From an uncultured Collinsella sp. (GTDB taxonomy: Bacteria; Actinomycetota; Coriobacteriia; Coriobacteriales; Coriobacteriaceae): a DNA stretch of 64,000 bases. The stretch spans positions 62,001 to 126,000 of the forward strand of contig CAUGJE010000005.1 of assembly GCA_959599915.1 (NCBI GenBank), written 5' to 3'. A program made the position numbers and the translations under genes. Under the pieces are notes generated by a model, which saw only the letters and a list, made by a program, of their open reading frames with translations, did not search any database and was not told the DNA's origin. This document shows positions 40,730 to 49,028 of this stretch, in pieces; position 1 is the first letter of the stretch, and every line of letters starts with the position of its first letter.

Positions 40730-41269
40730 ATGGATGCCCGCAAGGAAAAAAGCCGCGCCGCCATCGTTGCAGCATTCTCCGAGCTCCTGCGCGAGGAAGA
40801 TTATGGCAAGATCACCGTCGGCGACATCATCGCTCGCGCCCATGTGGGTCGGGCCACGTTCTATGGCCTCTTCAAGAGCAAAGATGACCTACTGTCCGAA
40901 CTCGTGAGCGACATCTGCACCCACGTCCTCGACGACGATGGCACACCGCTCGATGATCCGCTCGTACAAGTCGAGCATATCCTCAACAACCTCTGGGAAC
41001 GCCGCCAGGGCGTACGAGCCCTCGTAGCCGGCGCCGGCTCACGCGTCTTCGCCGACTGCTTACGCAAGACCATCATGTCACGAGCAGCCGAAACCGTCCC
41101 CACCGACCCAAACGGCGCCGCCGCCGCCATGGACCGAAGCTTCCTACTACACCACATAGCCTCAAGCTTCGTAGGAATGGTCCAATGGTGGGCCTGGCAC
41201 AACTTCCAAGCAGATAAGGCCGAAGTAGCCAAAGACTACCTATCAGCCATACAGCCCCTCTTCAACTAA
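40730..41269 (+). CDS. TetR-family regulator of the lar locus
   Basis: A 179-residue regulator with an N-terminal helix-turn-helix (ITVGDIIARAHVGRATFYGL, about residues 24-43) and a helical ligand domain typical of the TetR family. It begins 2 bases after the larC stop, with no separate ribosome site, so it is probably translated by coupling with larC. Being inside the operon, it most likely senses lactate or a related signal and controls larBC and the facing larDA pair; that is inference from position. The last third uses many A-ending codons, unlike its neighbours. Confidence 0.85.
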   Translation: MDARKEKSRAAIVAAFSELLREEDYGKITVGDIIARAHVGRATFYGLFKSKDDLLSELVSDICTHVLDDDGTPLDDPLVQVEHILNNLWERRQGVRALVAGAGSRVFADCLRKTIMSRAAETVPTDPNGAAAAMDRSFLLHHIASSFVGMVQWWAWHNFQADKAEVAKDYLSAIQPLFN

Positions 41270-41390
41270 GTTAGCCTCTCATTCCAAAATCTCGCCCCCA
41301 TCTCAGGGCACCAAAAAACAAAGCGCCCCTCACATCCAAATTCAGATATATATGTTGGGTTGCCTGTTCGAACACAGCCAAGAATGCCCA

Positions 41391-41515
41391 GGGCTCGGCA
41401 AGGGTTTACTTTCCAACGCATTCCGCAGGACGCAAAAAGGCTCGCCGCACAAAGTGCGCAGCGAGCCTTTTTGCATGTCCGAGGACGCGTTGGAAAGTAA
41501 ACCCTTGCCGAGCCC
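41391..41515 (+). repeat. Nested hairpin element, copy J
   Basis: Outer arms 41391-41419 and 41487-41515 are perfect 29-nt complements. Inside, the constant strand ATTCCGCA (41420-41427) faces GAGGAC (41481-41486); then GGAC pairs with GTCC, an inner 14-bp stem (GCAAAAAGGCTCGC, 41432-41445, with 41461-41474) and a terminal CGCAC-AAA-GTGCG hairpin. Copy K (43822-43948) has the same three-level plan and the same constant strands but different stem sequences. It lies in the convergent spacer between tetR and larD. Confidence 0.85.
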
Positions 41516-41539
41516 GAACCTTATAGAGCCGTCCTTCGA

Positions 41540-42271
41540 CTAGAACATGCCCAAGAAGCCATGCACAAACAGCGCGGCGACAATAGCACCGACAAACGGC
41601 GCGATGCCAGGAACAAGCAGACCATACTTCCAGTTGTTGTCGGCCTTGTTCTTAATCGGCAGCACCTGATAGGCCATGCGAGGACCAAGGTCACGAGCCT
41701 GGTTCATGGCGAAGCCGGTGATGCCGCCCATGCCCATGCCAACAGCCCAAACAATCAGGCCGACGCAGATTGCGAGCATCAGAACGTTCTCGCCGGCGCG
41801 GCTAGCGGCAGCAAGGATGGCGCTGATGAACACAAAGGTGCAGATAGCCTCGCAGAAGAAGTTACGAGCATAGTTCGTGCCCTCGGTGGTGGGGTTGGTC
41901 GAGAAGATGTTGCGCTGGGCAATGGGGTCGACGACGCCCTCGGAAGCCTTGAACTCATCGGCATACATAAACCAAGCGATCACGGCACCCACAAAGCCGC
42001 CGAGCATATCGGCAAGCATGAAGGGGATGCAGTTGCCCCACGGCACCAGGCCGACGATGCACTGGGCAAGCACCATGGCGGGGTTCATGCACACAGCGCC
42101 ACCAAAGACAAACAGGCAGACCGAGATGCCAAAGGACCAGGTGGTGATGGCAAACATATGGCCGGAGCCCTGATACTTGGTGCCCTTGAGCACGGTATCG
42201 CAGTGAACACCCACGCCAAAGACGATCATGAGGGCCGTTGCGCCGAATTCGCAGAGGAGTTTGGTAAGCAT
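41540..42271 (-). CDS. larD: Aquaglyceroporin LarD-like lactate channel
   Basis: A 243-residue MIP-family channel with six membrane helices. The first signature loop is MNPAMVLAQ; the second, normally NPA, is changed to MNQARDLGPR, keeping the Asp-Gly-Pro-Arg typical of glycerol facilitators. In Lactiplantibacillus plantarum LarD (GlpF-like) moves D- and L-lactate and lies in the lar operon, and here the gene is next to larA in the same direction. That context makes lactate the likely solute, but glycerol remains possible. It lies 49 bases downstream of larA. Confidence 0.82.
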   Translation of the reverse strand: MLTKLLCEFGATALMIVFGVGVHCDTVLKGTKYQGSGHMFAITTWSFGISVCLFVFGGAVCMNPAMVLAQCIVGLVPWGNCIPFMLADMLGGFVGAVIAWFMYADEFKASEGVVDPIAQRNIFSTNPTTEGTNYARNFFCEAICTFVFISAILAAASRAGENVLMLAICVGLIVWAVGMGMGGITGFAMNQARDLGPRMAYQVLPIKNKADNNWKYGLLVPGIAPFVGAIVAALFVHGFLGMF

Positions 42272-42320
42272 AAAACCTTATCTTTCTTGTCGGTTATAAA
42301 CGATTCGTTTAAGCCGCGCG

Positions 42321-43598
42321 CTAGTGCTGTGCGACAACAACACCCAGGCCATCGGGGATGACGGCGACCTTGGCATCGGCACCCTTCATCTCAAAGGCGA
42401 GCTTGAGCGCTTCCTCGATAGTGTTGACCGGCGTCATGTGCATATCCTTGAGCATCTGGTGATCGCACAGGTCGGTGACCATGATCACGGGGTGATGCGC
42501 CAGGATGCGGGCAAAGATCTGGCTCGTCCACTGATCGGGCAGGGTCTCGTCCTTAGGACGATCGATACAGGCGCGCTCAAACTCTGCCGGATCGTTGTCG
42601 GCGATGTTGTGATAGAAGCCCTCGCCGCCGTGACCGTCGGCACAACCGGCGACGTCGATGATCACGCCGCCCTCGGGAAGCGTGGCCTCGGCAGCGCACA
42701 TGCCCTTCACAGCCTGATAGATGTTCTGATCGAGGGGGTAGCCGCCGTTAGTGGTAATGGCGATCTCGCACTCGACGGGCTCAACGCCGGCAAGGCTCTT
42801 CACGAACTCGCAGCCAGCCTCGTGCGCCTTGTGGATGTCGCCGGCAAAGGAGCCAATGACCTCGTGCTTGCCGTTGAGCACCACGTTGAGCACAAAGGCA
42901 AGGTGAGCCATCTCGGCGGCGGCAAACATGTCCTCGCTCACGTGGTTGTGGCACAGGTTGCCGGCACGCGAGTGGGAATCGTTCACAAACTGACCGTTGT
43001 GGTTGTACATGATGGTCTTGTAGCTGGCGATGCCAGGCAGGACGGACTTGCGGCTACCAGAGAAACCGGCAAAGAAGTGCGGCTCAATAAAGCCCTCGGC
43101 AAGCAGCAGATCGCAATCGGCCGCAATCTTGTTGATGATGCACTCGCCACCAGAAGGCAGGGTGCCGATCTTTTTCATCATGCTGTCGTCAGTCGCGACG
43201 TGCATAACGATTTCTTCGTTGGCAACGATCTCCTCGCCGTACTTGTTGACGAGCTCCTCGTGCGTCGACGGACGGTGCATACCCGTAGCAACCAAAATAC
43301 GCACGCGAGCCTCAGGCGCAGCGGAATGGATGTGATGCAGCAGAATAGGCATCGTCACACGCGAGGGAACGGGACGCGTGTGGTCGGAGCTAATGATGAC
43401 AATATCCTTCTTGCCAGCACAAAGCTCCTCGAGCGAAGGCGAGCCGTAAGGGTTGGCAAGCGACTCCTCCACCAGCTCTTCCTGCGATTTCGTGGTCTTA
43501 AACTCGTTTTGATGACCTTCCATCACACCCGCGAAGTTCTTATCCTCGAGTTCCAGATGCAACGTCTTGTGGTCAAACGGCAGTTCACATTCAAACAA
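42321..43598 (-). CDS. larA: Nickel-dependent lactate racemase LarA
   Basis: A 425-residue enzyme that interconverts L- and D-lactate using a nickel-pincer nucleotide bound to a lysine. With the TTG at 43598 as start (GGAAGAGG ten bases upstream) the residue numbers coincide with those of the L. plantarum enzyme: Arg75 (SDHTRPVPS), His108 (GMHRPSTHEE), His174 (EPHFFAGFS), the cofactor lysine Lys184 (SRKSVLPGIAS) and His200 (YNHNGQF). The longer frame to 43676 has no ribosome site and no family counterpart. The gene leads a larA-larD pair facing larB-larC-tetR. LarE, the sulfur donor needed for the cofactor, is not in the window. Confidence 0.95.
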   Translation of the reverse strand: MFECELPFDHKTLHLELEDKNFAGVMEGHQNEFKTTKSQEELVEESLANPYGSPSLEELCAGKKDIVIISSDHTRPVPSRVTMPILLHHIHSAAPEARVRILVATGMHRPSTHEELVNKYGEEIVANEEIVMHVATDDSMMKKIGTLPSGGECIINKIAADCDLLLAEGFIEPHFFAGFSGSRKSVLPGIASYKTIMYNHNGQFVNDSHSRAGNLCHNHVSEDMFAAAEMAHLAFVLNVVLNGKHEVIGSFAGDIHKAHEAGCEFVKSLAGVEPVECEIAITTNGGYPLDQNIYQAVKGMCAAEATLPEGGVIIDVAGCADGHGGEGFYHNIADNDPAEFERACIDRPKDETLPDQWTSQIFARILAHHPVIMVTDLCDHQMLKDMHMTPVNTIEEALKLAFEMKGADAKVAVIPDGLGVVVAQH

Positions 43599-43971
43599 TG
43601 ACGAGCGCCCTCTTCCTTTCAACTGACACACTAGATAAACCGTTGGAAGGATACGCCGCTCACCGAAAAACACCACCGTCTACCGACTCATTAACACAAC
43701 GTTCATATTTGACCCAAAACAGAGCGGCCGCGATCCCAAACGGGACCGCAGCCGCTACAGCCGTAAGGCAAGAAGCGCGCCTAATTCTCTTCAGCCCCAA
43801 TCCCCGAAGACCGAGGACGAAGGGACCCGATGGGTTTCCCTCTGAATGCATTCCGCAGCACGAAGCCCCCTTATCCGCAGCTCCGAAGGAGCAGGATAAG
43901 GGGGCTTCAAGTGCGAGGACGCATTCAGAGGGAAACCCGTCGGGTCCCGGTGAGAGCCACAGGGCTATCGA
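43599..43971. other. Spacer between larA and ppc
   Basis: Holds the larA leader and promoter (not recognisable), and the nested hairpin K. No reading frame is convincing. Confidence 0.5.
43822..43948 (+). repeat. Nested hairpin element, copy K
   Basis: Outer arms 43822-43849 and 43921-43948 pair over 28 nt with one G-T. ATTCCGCA (43850-43857) faces GAGGAC (43915-43920); GCAC pairs with GTGC; the inner 15-bp stem (GAAGCCCCCTTATCC, 43862-43876, with 43894-43908) ends in a GCTCC-GAA-GGAGC hairpin. The constant strands equal those of copy J while all stems differ in sequence. Confidence 0.85.
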
Positions 43972-46785
43972 TTACCCCGTGTTCTGCAATCCTGCCGAGA
44001 CGCCGGTCACAGTCGAAAGAATCAGGCTCATGTACTCGGCCTTCTTCTCCTCGGCCATCTCGTCCTGGTTCATACGCACCTCGCGAAGGGCGCGGACCTG
44101 TGCGATGGACAGGGCGTCGACATAGGGGTTGCGCACGCGGACAGCGCAGCCAAGCACGCGGCGGCGCTGTAACGGCCACTCGTCACCGACGATGGCAAGG
44201 ACCCACTTACGGGTGAGCTGCATCTCGGTGAAGACCTTCTCGGACAGATCCTGGCGATCGCCCAGGTGCAGATACATCTTGGCAATGCGCTGGTCGGTCT
44301 TGGCGATCGACATCTCGATGTTGTCGATAAAGGTGCGGAAGAACGGCCACTCCTGGTAGGCAGCCTTGAGCTGGTCAAGATCGCCCAGCTGCTCGCAGGC
44401 GGTGCCCAGGCCGTACCAAGCGGCCAGATTGATGCGTGCCTGGCTCCAGCTAAAGATCCACGGAATGGTACGCAGGTCGTCGAGCGACTTGGCACCCAGA
44501 CCGCGCTTGGCCGGGCGCGACCCGATCGGCAGCAGACCGACCTCGGTCAGCGGCGTCACGGTCGAGAACCACGGTGTAAAGTCCTCGGTGTTCAGCAGGT
44601 CCAGATAGCGCTCATGGCTTGCGGCGTTAAGCTTCTCGGCCATATCCCAGAACTTCTGCGTGGTCTCGGTGTTAGTCTTCTCGACACTCGGGGCCGACTG
44701 CAAAAGCGTTGCGGCTGCAACGGACTCAACATGGCGCTGAGCCAGCGTGCGGTTACCGTAACGGGCAAAAATAACCTCGCCCTGCTCGGTGAGCTTAAAG
44801 AAGCAGTTGACCGAACCCTTGGGCTGCGCCAGCACGGCCTTGTTGGCCGGGCCGCCACCACGGCCCACGGCACCGCCGCGACCGTGCATGAGCACCAAGT
44901 CGATATCGTTTTTCTCGGCCCACTTGGCAATGCGCTCCTGCGCGGAGTGCAGCGCGAGCATGGCCGTGGTAGGACCGGCATCCTTGGAGGAGTCGGAATA
45001 GCCCAGCATGACCTCCATGCGGCGGTTGGTCTGGGCAAGGCGCTTTTGCACCACGGGCAGCGTAAGCATCTGGTCGAGCACGTCGACGCAGCCCTCGAGG
45101 TCCTCGAGCTGCTCGAACAGCGGGATCACGTCGAGCTCGGGGACATCCTCCTCGTGTGCAAAGGACAGGTGGGCAAGCTCAAAGACGTCGGCCACATGCT
45201 GGGCGCTCTTGGTAAACGAGATGATGTAGCGATGCGCCATCTTCTTGCCGTAGCGCTTCTGGATGGAGCCGATAGCGCGGAAGGTATCGATGACCTCGCG
45301 CGTCATGGGCTGCAGGTCGCCATGGATACCGTTCTCGTGGATATCCTTGAGGGCGCGGGCGTGCACCACGGAGTGCTGACGGAACTCCATCTCGACCATA
45401 TGGAAGCCGAAGGACTCGACCTGCCAGATGATGGTCTGGACCGGGCCGTAGGCAGCACGGACGGCACCGCAGGCGGCCAGCGAGCGCTGGACGACGCGCA
45501 GGTCCTCCAGGAACTCATCGGCGCTGTGGTACATGGTGTCGGTGATGCGACGGACGGTGGCGTTGAGTCGGTCTGCCATGACGAGCATGACGGCGCGATG
45601 CGGCTCGTGCTCGGAGATCAGCTCGGCGCGTGCCGTGTACTGGGTGCTCATCTCGACCTGATGGTTCCACAGGTTGATGAGCTCGGCAGACGGCTTGCTG
45701 TAGGTGGCCTCGAGCGTGAGGTTGCGGCCGATGCGGCGGCACTTGTCCTCGAGCTTGAGCACCATATGGGTGAAATACTTGGCGGCGACCTCACGGCTCA
45801 CCTTGGCGGTGACGTTGGGGTTACCGTCGCGGTCGGAACCGATCCAGCTGCCGGGATGGAAGAACGCCGGGCACAGCGGCGGCACGGTACCGGCCTTGTC
45901 GCCCAGCACCCAGTCGTCAAAACGACGATAGATGACGGGAATGACGTCGAACAGCGTGTTATCGAAGATGTCGATGATGGTATCGGCTTCCTCGACCGGC
46001 GTGGGCTTCTTGAGCGCGATGGGGCTCGTACGCACCAGGGCGTCAATCTCCTGCAGCATATGGCGCTCGTTCTCCACCAGGTCGGAGCCGCCCAGACGCG
46101 GACGCTCCTCCAGCAGGTTGGAGATACGGCGAATCTTGCCCTCGACGGCCTTACGACGGGCCTCGGTGGGATGTGCGGTAAAGACAGGGTGGAACTCGAG
46201 CTTGTCGAGCAGCTCGTTGGCGCCCTCGACACCCATCTCATTTACCAACTGGTGATAGGCGACGGTGAGTTCGTTGGCGGGATCGACCTCGGTATCGGTC
46301 GACGCACCTGCCTCGCGCTCGCGCAGCTGCGCCACGCGGTAGTTCTCCTCCGACAGGTTTGCCAGATGGAAGAAGCTCGTAAAGGCGCGGACGATAACCT
46401 GCTGCTTATCGAGCGGCAGACTGTCGATCAGATCAACGACCTCGCGAAACGCCACGGCGGTGGGCTCGTCGGCAGTGGGCACGCCCTGCTCGTCGACGGA
46501 CTCGTCGGCAGCACGGGTGCCGGGGTTTCCGGCATTGGCCACAATCTCGGCTGTCAAAATCTTGTCGAACAGGTCCGCGATCTCGGGATCATACTCGCTA
46601 AGCACACGGCGCTCCAGGCGCAAGAACAGCGCCAGATTGTCGCGCAGCTCCTCGGGGATCTCGATCTCGGCGAGACGCTCCTTGGATTCGGCATTCGAGC
46701 CGATTCGGTTAACGAGGCGGTTGACCACGGCAGCGACGCGCGCCGCGGCTTCGGGTACAGACTGGTTGCTTAGGTTCTCAGCCAC
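43972..46785 (-). CDS. ppc: Phosphoenolpyruvate carboxylase
   Basis: A 937-residue enzyme that makes oxaloacetate from phosphoenolpyruvate and bicarbonate, feeding the TCA intermediates. Key segments are VFTAHPTEARRKAVEGKIR with the catalytic histidine, GSDRDGNPNVT, VMLGYSDSSKDAGPTTAM, and the glycine-rich HGRGGAVGRGGGPANKAVL loop. The C-terminus ends STVTGVSAGLQNTG, as usual. I prefer the GTG at 46785, which has GGGAGG at a normal distance; the ATG four codons upstream lies directly against AAGGAGGA, too close to be used well. It stands alone, between larA and hisS. Confidence 0.95.
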   Translation of the reverse strand: MAENLSNQSVPEAAARVAAVVNRLVNRIGSNAESKERLAEIEIPEELRDNLALFLRLERRVLSEYDPEIADLFDKILTAEIVANAGNPGTRAADESVDEQGVPTADEPTAVAFREVVDLIDSLPLDKQQVIVRAFTSFFHLANLSEENYRVAQLREREAGASTDTEVDPANELTVAYHQLVNEMGVEGANELLDKLEFHPVFTAHPTEARRKAVEGKIRRISNLLEERPRLGGSDLVENERHMLQEIDALVRTSPIALKKPTPVEEADTIIDIFDNTLFDVIPVIYRRFDDWVLGDKAGTVPPLCPAFFHPGSWIGSDRDGNPNVTAKVSREVAAKYFTHMVLKLEDKCRRIGRNLTLEATYSKPSAELINLWNHQVEMSTQYTARAELISEHEPHRAVMLVMADRLNATVRRITDTMYHSADEFLEDLRVVQRSLAACGAVRAAYGPVQTIIWQVESFGFHMVEMEFRQHSVVHARALKDIHENGIHGDLQPMTREVIDTFRAIGSIQKRYGKKMAHRYIISFTKSAQHVADVFELAHLSFAHEEDVPELDVIPLFEQLEDLEGCVDVLDQMLTLPVVQKRLAQTNRRMEVMLGYSDSSKDAGPTTAMLALHSAQERIAKWAEKNDIDLVLMHGRGGAVGRGGGPANKAVLAQPKGSVNCFFKLTEQGEVIFARYGNRTLAQRHVESVAAATLLQSAPSVEKTNTETTQKFWDMAEKLNAASHERYLDLLNTEDFTPWFSTVTPLTEVGLLPIGSRPAKRGLGAKSLDDLRTIPWIFSWSQARINLAAWYGLGTACEQLGDLDQLKAAYQEWPFFRTFIDNIEMSIAKTDQRIAKMYLHLGDRQDLSEKVFTEMQLTRKWVLAIVGDEWPLQRRRVLGCAVRVRNPYVDALSIAQVRALREVRMNQDEMAEEKKAEYMSLILSTVTGVSAGLQNTG

Positions 46786-46950
46786 GTTTCCTCCCATTCC
46801 TCCTTCTATGCACGTAACATGCGGTATTTATTATAGGCACTCGGCAAAAACTTTCGACGCTGATTGCGCTTTACCACACAAAAGTATTTTCTGCATTGCA
46901 AGGCTTTTTGCCCCAAATGGTCGTATTTCTCGGTGGACGGCATATGCAAA

Positions 46951-46984
46951 CGGGGGCATTCCGCATAAATGCGAAACACCCCCG
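46951..46984 (-). terminator. Terminator of hisS
   Basis: CGGGGG and CCCCCG enclose a second short pairing (GCAT with ATGC); on the minus strand it is followed by TTTGC. The left strand contains GCATTCCGCA, the same ten bases as the constant strand of elements J and K, but without the matching GAGGAC. Confidence 0.65.
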
Positions 46985-47042
46985 TAACAATCGCTCTCCA
47001 TGAGCAGGGCACGTTAGCAGGCCCGCAGCTCAAAAAGATGCG

Positions 47043-48356
47043 CTACAGGCGCTCGCGAACCGCCTCGACCACGTTGGCCAGATCGACGAGAACCTCGTCG
47101 TGACTCTGCATGTCGCGCACCTTGACCTTGCCGGCGACAAGCTCGTCGCCACCCAGGACCAGGATGAGCTTGGCGCCCACCTTGTCGGCCTGCTTAAACT
47201 GGGCCTTGAGCGAACGACCCTGGTAGTCGGCCTCGGTCACGATGCCTGCGGCGCGAAGCTCCTGCGTGATGGCAAAGACGTTCTGACGCAGATCCTTGCC
47301 GGCATTGGCGACGTAGACGCACGGGGCCTCCTCGGCACCCAAGTCGTTACCAAATGCCTGAAGGGCCAGCAGGGCGCGCTCAAAACCGACGGCGAAGCCG
47401 ACGCCGGCCGTGGGCTTGCCACCCTCGAGCTCGACCAAGCCGTCATAGCGACCGCCGCCACCGATGGAGCCGACACCGGCACCGGGAGCCTCGACCTCAA
47501 AGACAGTACGGGTGTAGTAGTCCAGGCCGCGCACCAGGGTGGGATCCTCGACATACTCGATACCGGCGGCATCCAGATAGCGCTTGACCTGCTCGTAGTG
47601 CTCGCGGCACTCGTCGCACAGGTTGTCGCCCATCAGCGGGGCGTCGGCCATGATCTCGCGGCAATGGTCGTTCTTGCAGTCGAAGGCGCGCAGCGGATTG
47701 AGCTCGGCGCGCTCGCGGCACTCATCACACATCTCGTCGGCGTGATCGAGGATAAACTGCTTGACCTGCTCGCGGTATGCCGGACGGCACTGCGCATCGC
47801 CCATCGAGTTAATAAGCAGACGGAGCTTGGAAAGGTCGAAGCCCAGGCGCTTGTAGAACTCCATGAGCATGATGATGCACTCGGCGTCGGCAGCCGGATC
47901 GGGAGCGCCGAGCCACTCGATGCCCACCTGGTGGAACTGGCGCAGGCGACCCTTCTGGGGACGCTCGCCACGGAACATGGCCTCGGCGTAATAGGCCTTA
48001 AACGGCGTGGAGCCCTGAGGCACCAGGTTGTTTTCCACGACGGAACGCACCACACCGGCCGTGCCCTCGGGACGAAGGGCCAGGCGCTGCTTGGGCTTAA
48101 GCTTGGTGTCGGTGCCCTCGGTAAAGACGCGCTCCAGGTTGGCGCCGCTAAACACGCGGAACATCTCCTTGCGCACGACGTCGGTCGACTGGCCGATACC
48201 GTGGACAAACACGTCCACCTGCTCGATCGCGGGCGTCTCGATGGGCTTAAAACCAAACGGCTCGAACACGCCGGCCGCAATCTGCTGCATCTTTTGCCAG
48301 GCGCGCATCTCGGCGCCGATAAGGTCGCGGGTTCCCTCCGCCTTCTGTGCCTGCAT
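47043..48356 (-). CDS. hisS: Histidyl-tRNA synthetase
   Basis: A 437-residue class II synthetase. It begins with KAEGTRDLIGAEM (motif for the N-terminal strand); motif 2 is FRGERPQKGRLRQFHQVGIE; the histidine-specific signatures are LVRGLDYYTRTVFEV and GGGRYDGLV. An inserted segment with four cysteines (CDECRERAELNPLRAFDCKN and CDECREHY) suggests a bound zinc, seen in some clostridial and actinobacterial HisRS. The C-terminal anticodon-binding domain starts near residue 335. The ATG at 48356 has AAAGGTG seven bases upstream. A terminator follows in the spacer before ppc. Confidence 0.95.
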   Translation of the reverse strand: MQAQKAEGTRDLIGAEMRAWQKMQQIAAGVFEPFGFKPIETPAIEQVDVFVHGIGQSTDVVRKEMFRVFSGANLERVFTEGTDTKLKPKQRLALRPEGTAGVVRSVVENNLVPQGSTPFKAYYAEAMFRGERPQKGRLRQFHQVGIEWLGAPDPAADAECIIMLMEFYKRLGFDLSKLRLLINSMGDAQCRPAYREQVKQFILDHADEMCDECRERAELNPLRAFDCKNDHCREIMADAPLMGDNLCDECREHYEQVKRYLDAAGIEYVEDPTLVRGLDYYTRTVFEVEAPGAGVGSIGGGGRYDGLVELEGGKPTAGVGFAVGFERALLALQAFGNDLGAEEAPCVYVANAGKDLRQNVFAITQELRAAGIVTEADYQGRSLKAQFKQADKVGAKLILVLGGDELVAGKVKVRDMQSHDEVLVDLANVVEAVRERL

Positions 48357-48421
48357 GGGCAAACACCTTTCTTTTGTATCGCGTCATAGGTAATAGTCAT
48401 TATACGGCACAAACACATACA

Positions 48422-48482
48422 GCGGCGGCGCGTCTGACCGAACGAGGGTATGGGGGCTCGTTCGGCCAGATGCGCCGCCGCG
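48422..48482. terminator. Imperfect hairpin after the MFS remnant
   Basis: GCGGCGGCGCGTCTGACCGA and the complementary right side (48457-48482) pair over about 25 positions with two mismatches around a 10-base loop. No strong T-run is present, so a terminator role is only likely. Confidence 0.5.
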
Positions 48483-48527
48483 GTAGCCACGGACGAAGCG
48501 GACAAGCGGCAATGCGCTTTGGCCTAT

Positions 48528-49028
48528 CTACTCCCCCGCCACGCTCGCGCGCAACTTGGCGGCGATAGGCTCGGATGCTAGCAGGAACACAAGCATGACC
48601 ACGGAGCACGCCAGGCACACAATCCAGGTGCTCGCAAAGGAGCCCGTGACATCGAACAGCACGCCCGAGACAATGGCGCCCACGGTGCCGCCGACCATCT
48701 CGAGCGAGGTAATAGTGCCCGTGACCTTGCCGAGGTCGGCCATGCCAAACTGCTTGGACGCGGCGGTGGTAGGCGTGATGGTGCCCATGCACGTTCCGAT
48801 ACCAAAGCTCACCGCGGCCACGATGGGACCGAGGTCCGTCGTCGGGAAGCACAACGCCACGCAGGCGATAATGCACGCAACGGAGCCAAGGATATTGCCA
48901 AAGCGCAGGCCAAAACGGTCACAGATCGCGCCGAGCGAAATCTTGGCGATAACGACCGTGGCCATGATGACAAAGCCGGAGGCCACGACGAGCCAACCGG
49001 GGAAGAATTTATGCTGCTGGGCTATGGA
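48528..49028 (-). pseudogene. MFS transporter reduced by internal deletion
   Basis: The frame continues directly from the M20 stop codon and begins AQQHKFFPGWLVVASGFVIM, which is the usual N-terminus of an oxalate/formate-antiporter-like MFS protein (KKFFYGWWVVAAGF). It passes straight into AKISLGAICDRFGLRFGNIL, the loop and helix that normally follow helix 7 or 8, and then runs normally to the C-terminus. About half of a typical ~400-residue transporter is missing from the middle. There is no ATG before the first helix; a GTG at 48986 would give a 152-residue product. The remnant of about 165 codons is unlikely to transport anything. Confidence 0.65.

Noticed and set aside
41362..41386. GTTCGAACAC as the T-arm of a tRNA
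   Set aside because: No acceptor stem, anticodon arm or D-arm can be drawn around it.
44266..46773. An 835-codon frame opposite ppc, and a 690-codon frame opposite ligA (12902-14974)
   Set aside because: Both mirror conserved enzymes on the opposite strand and show no domain of their own.
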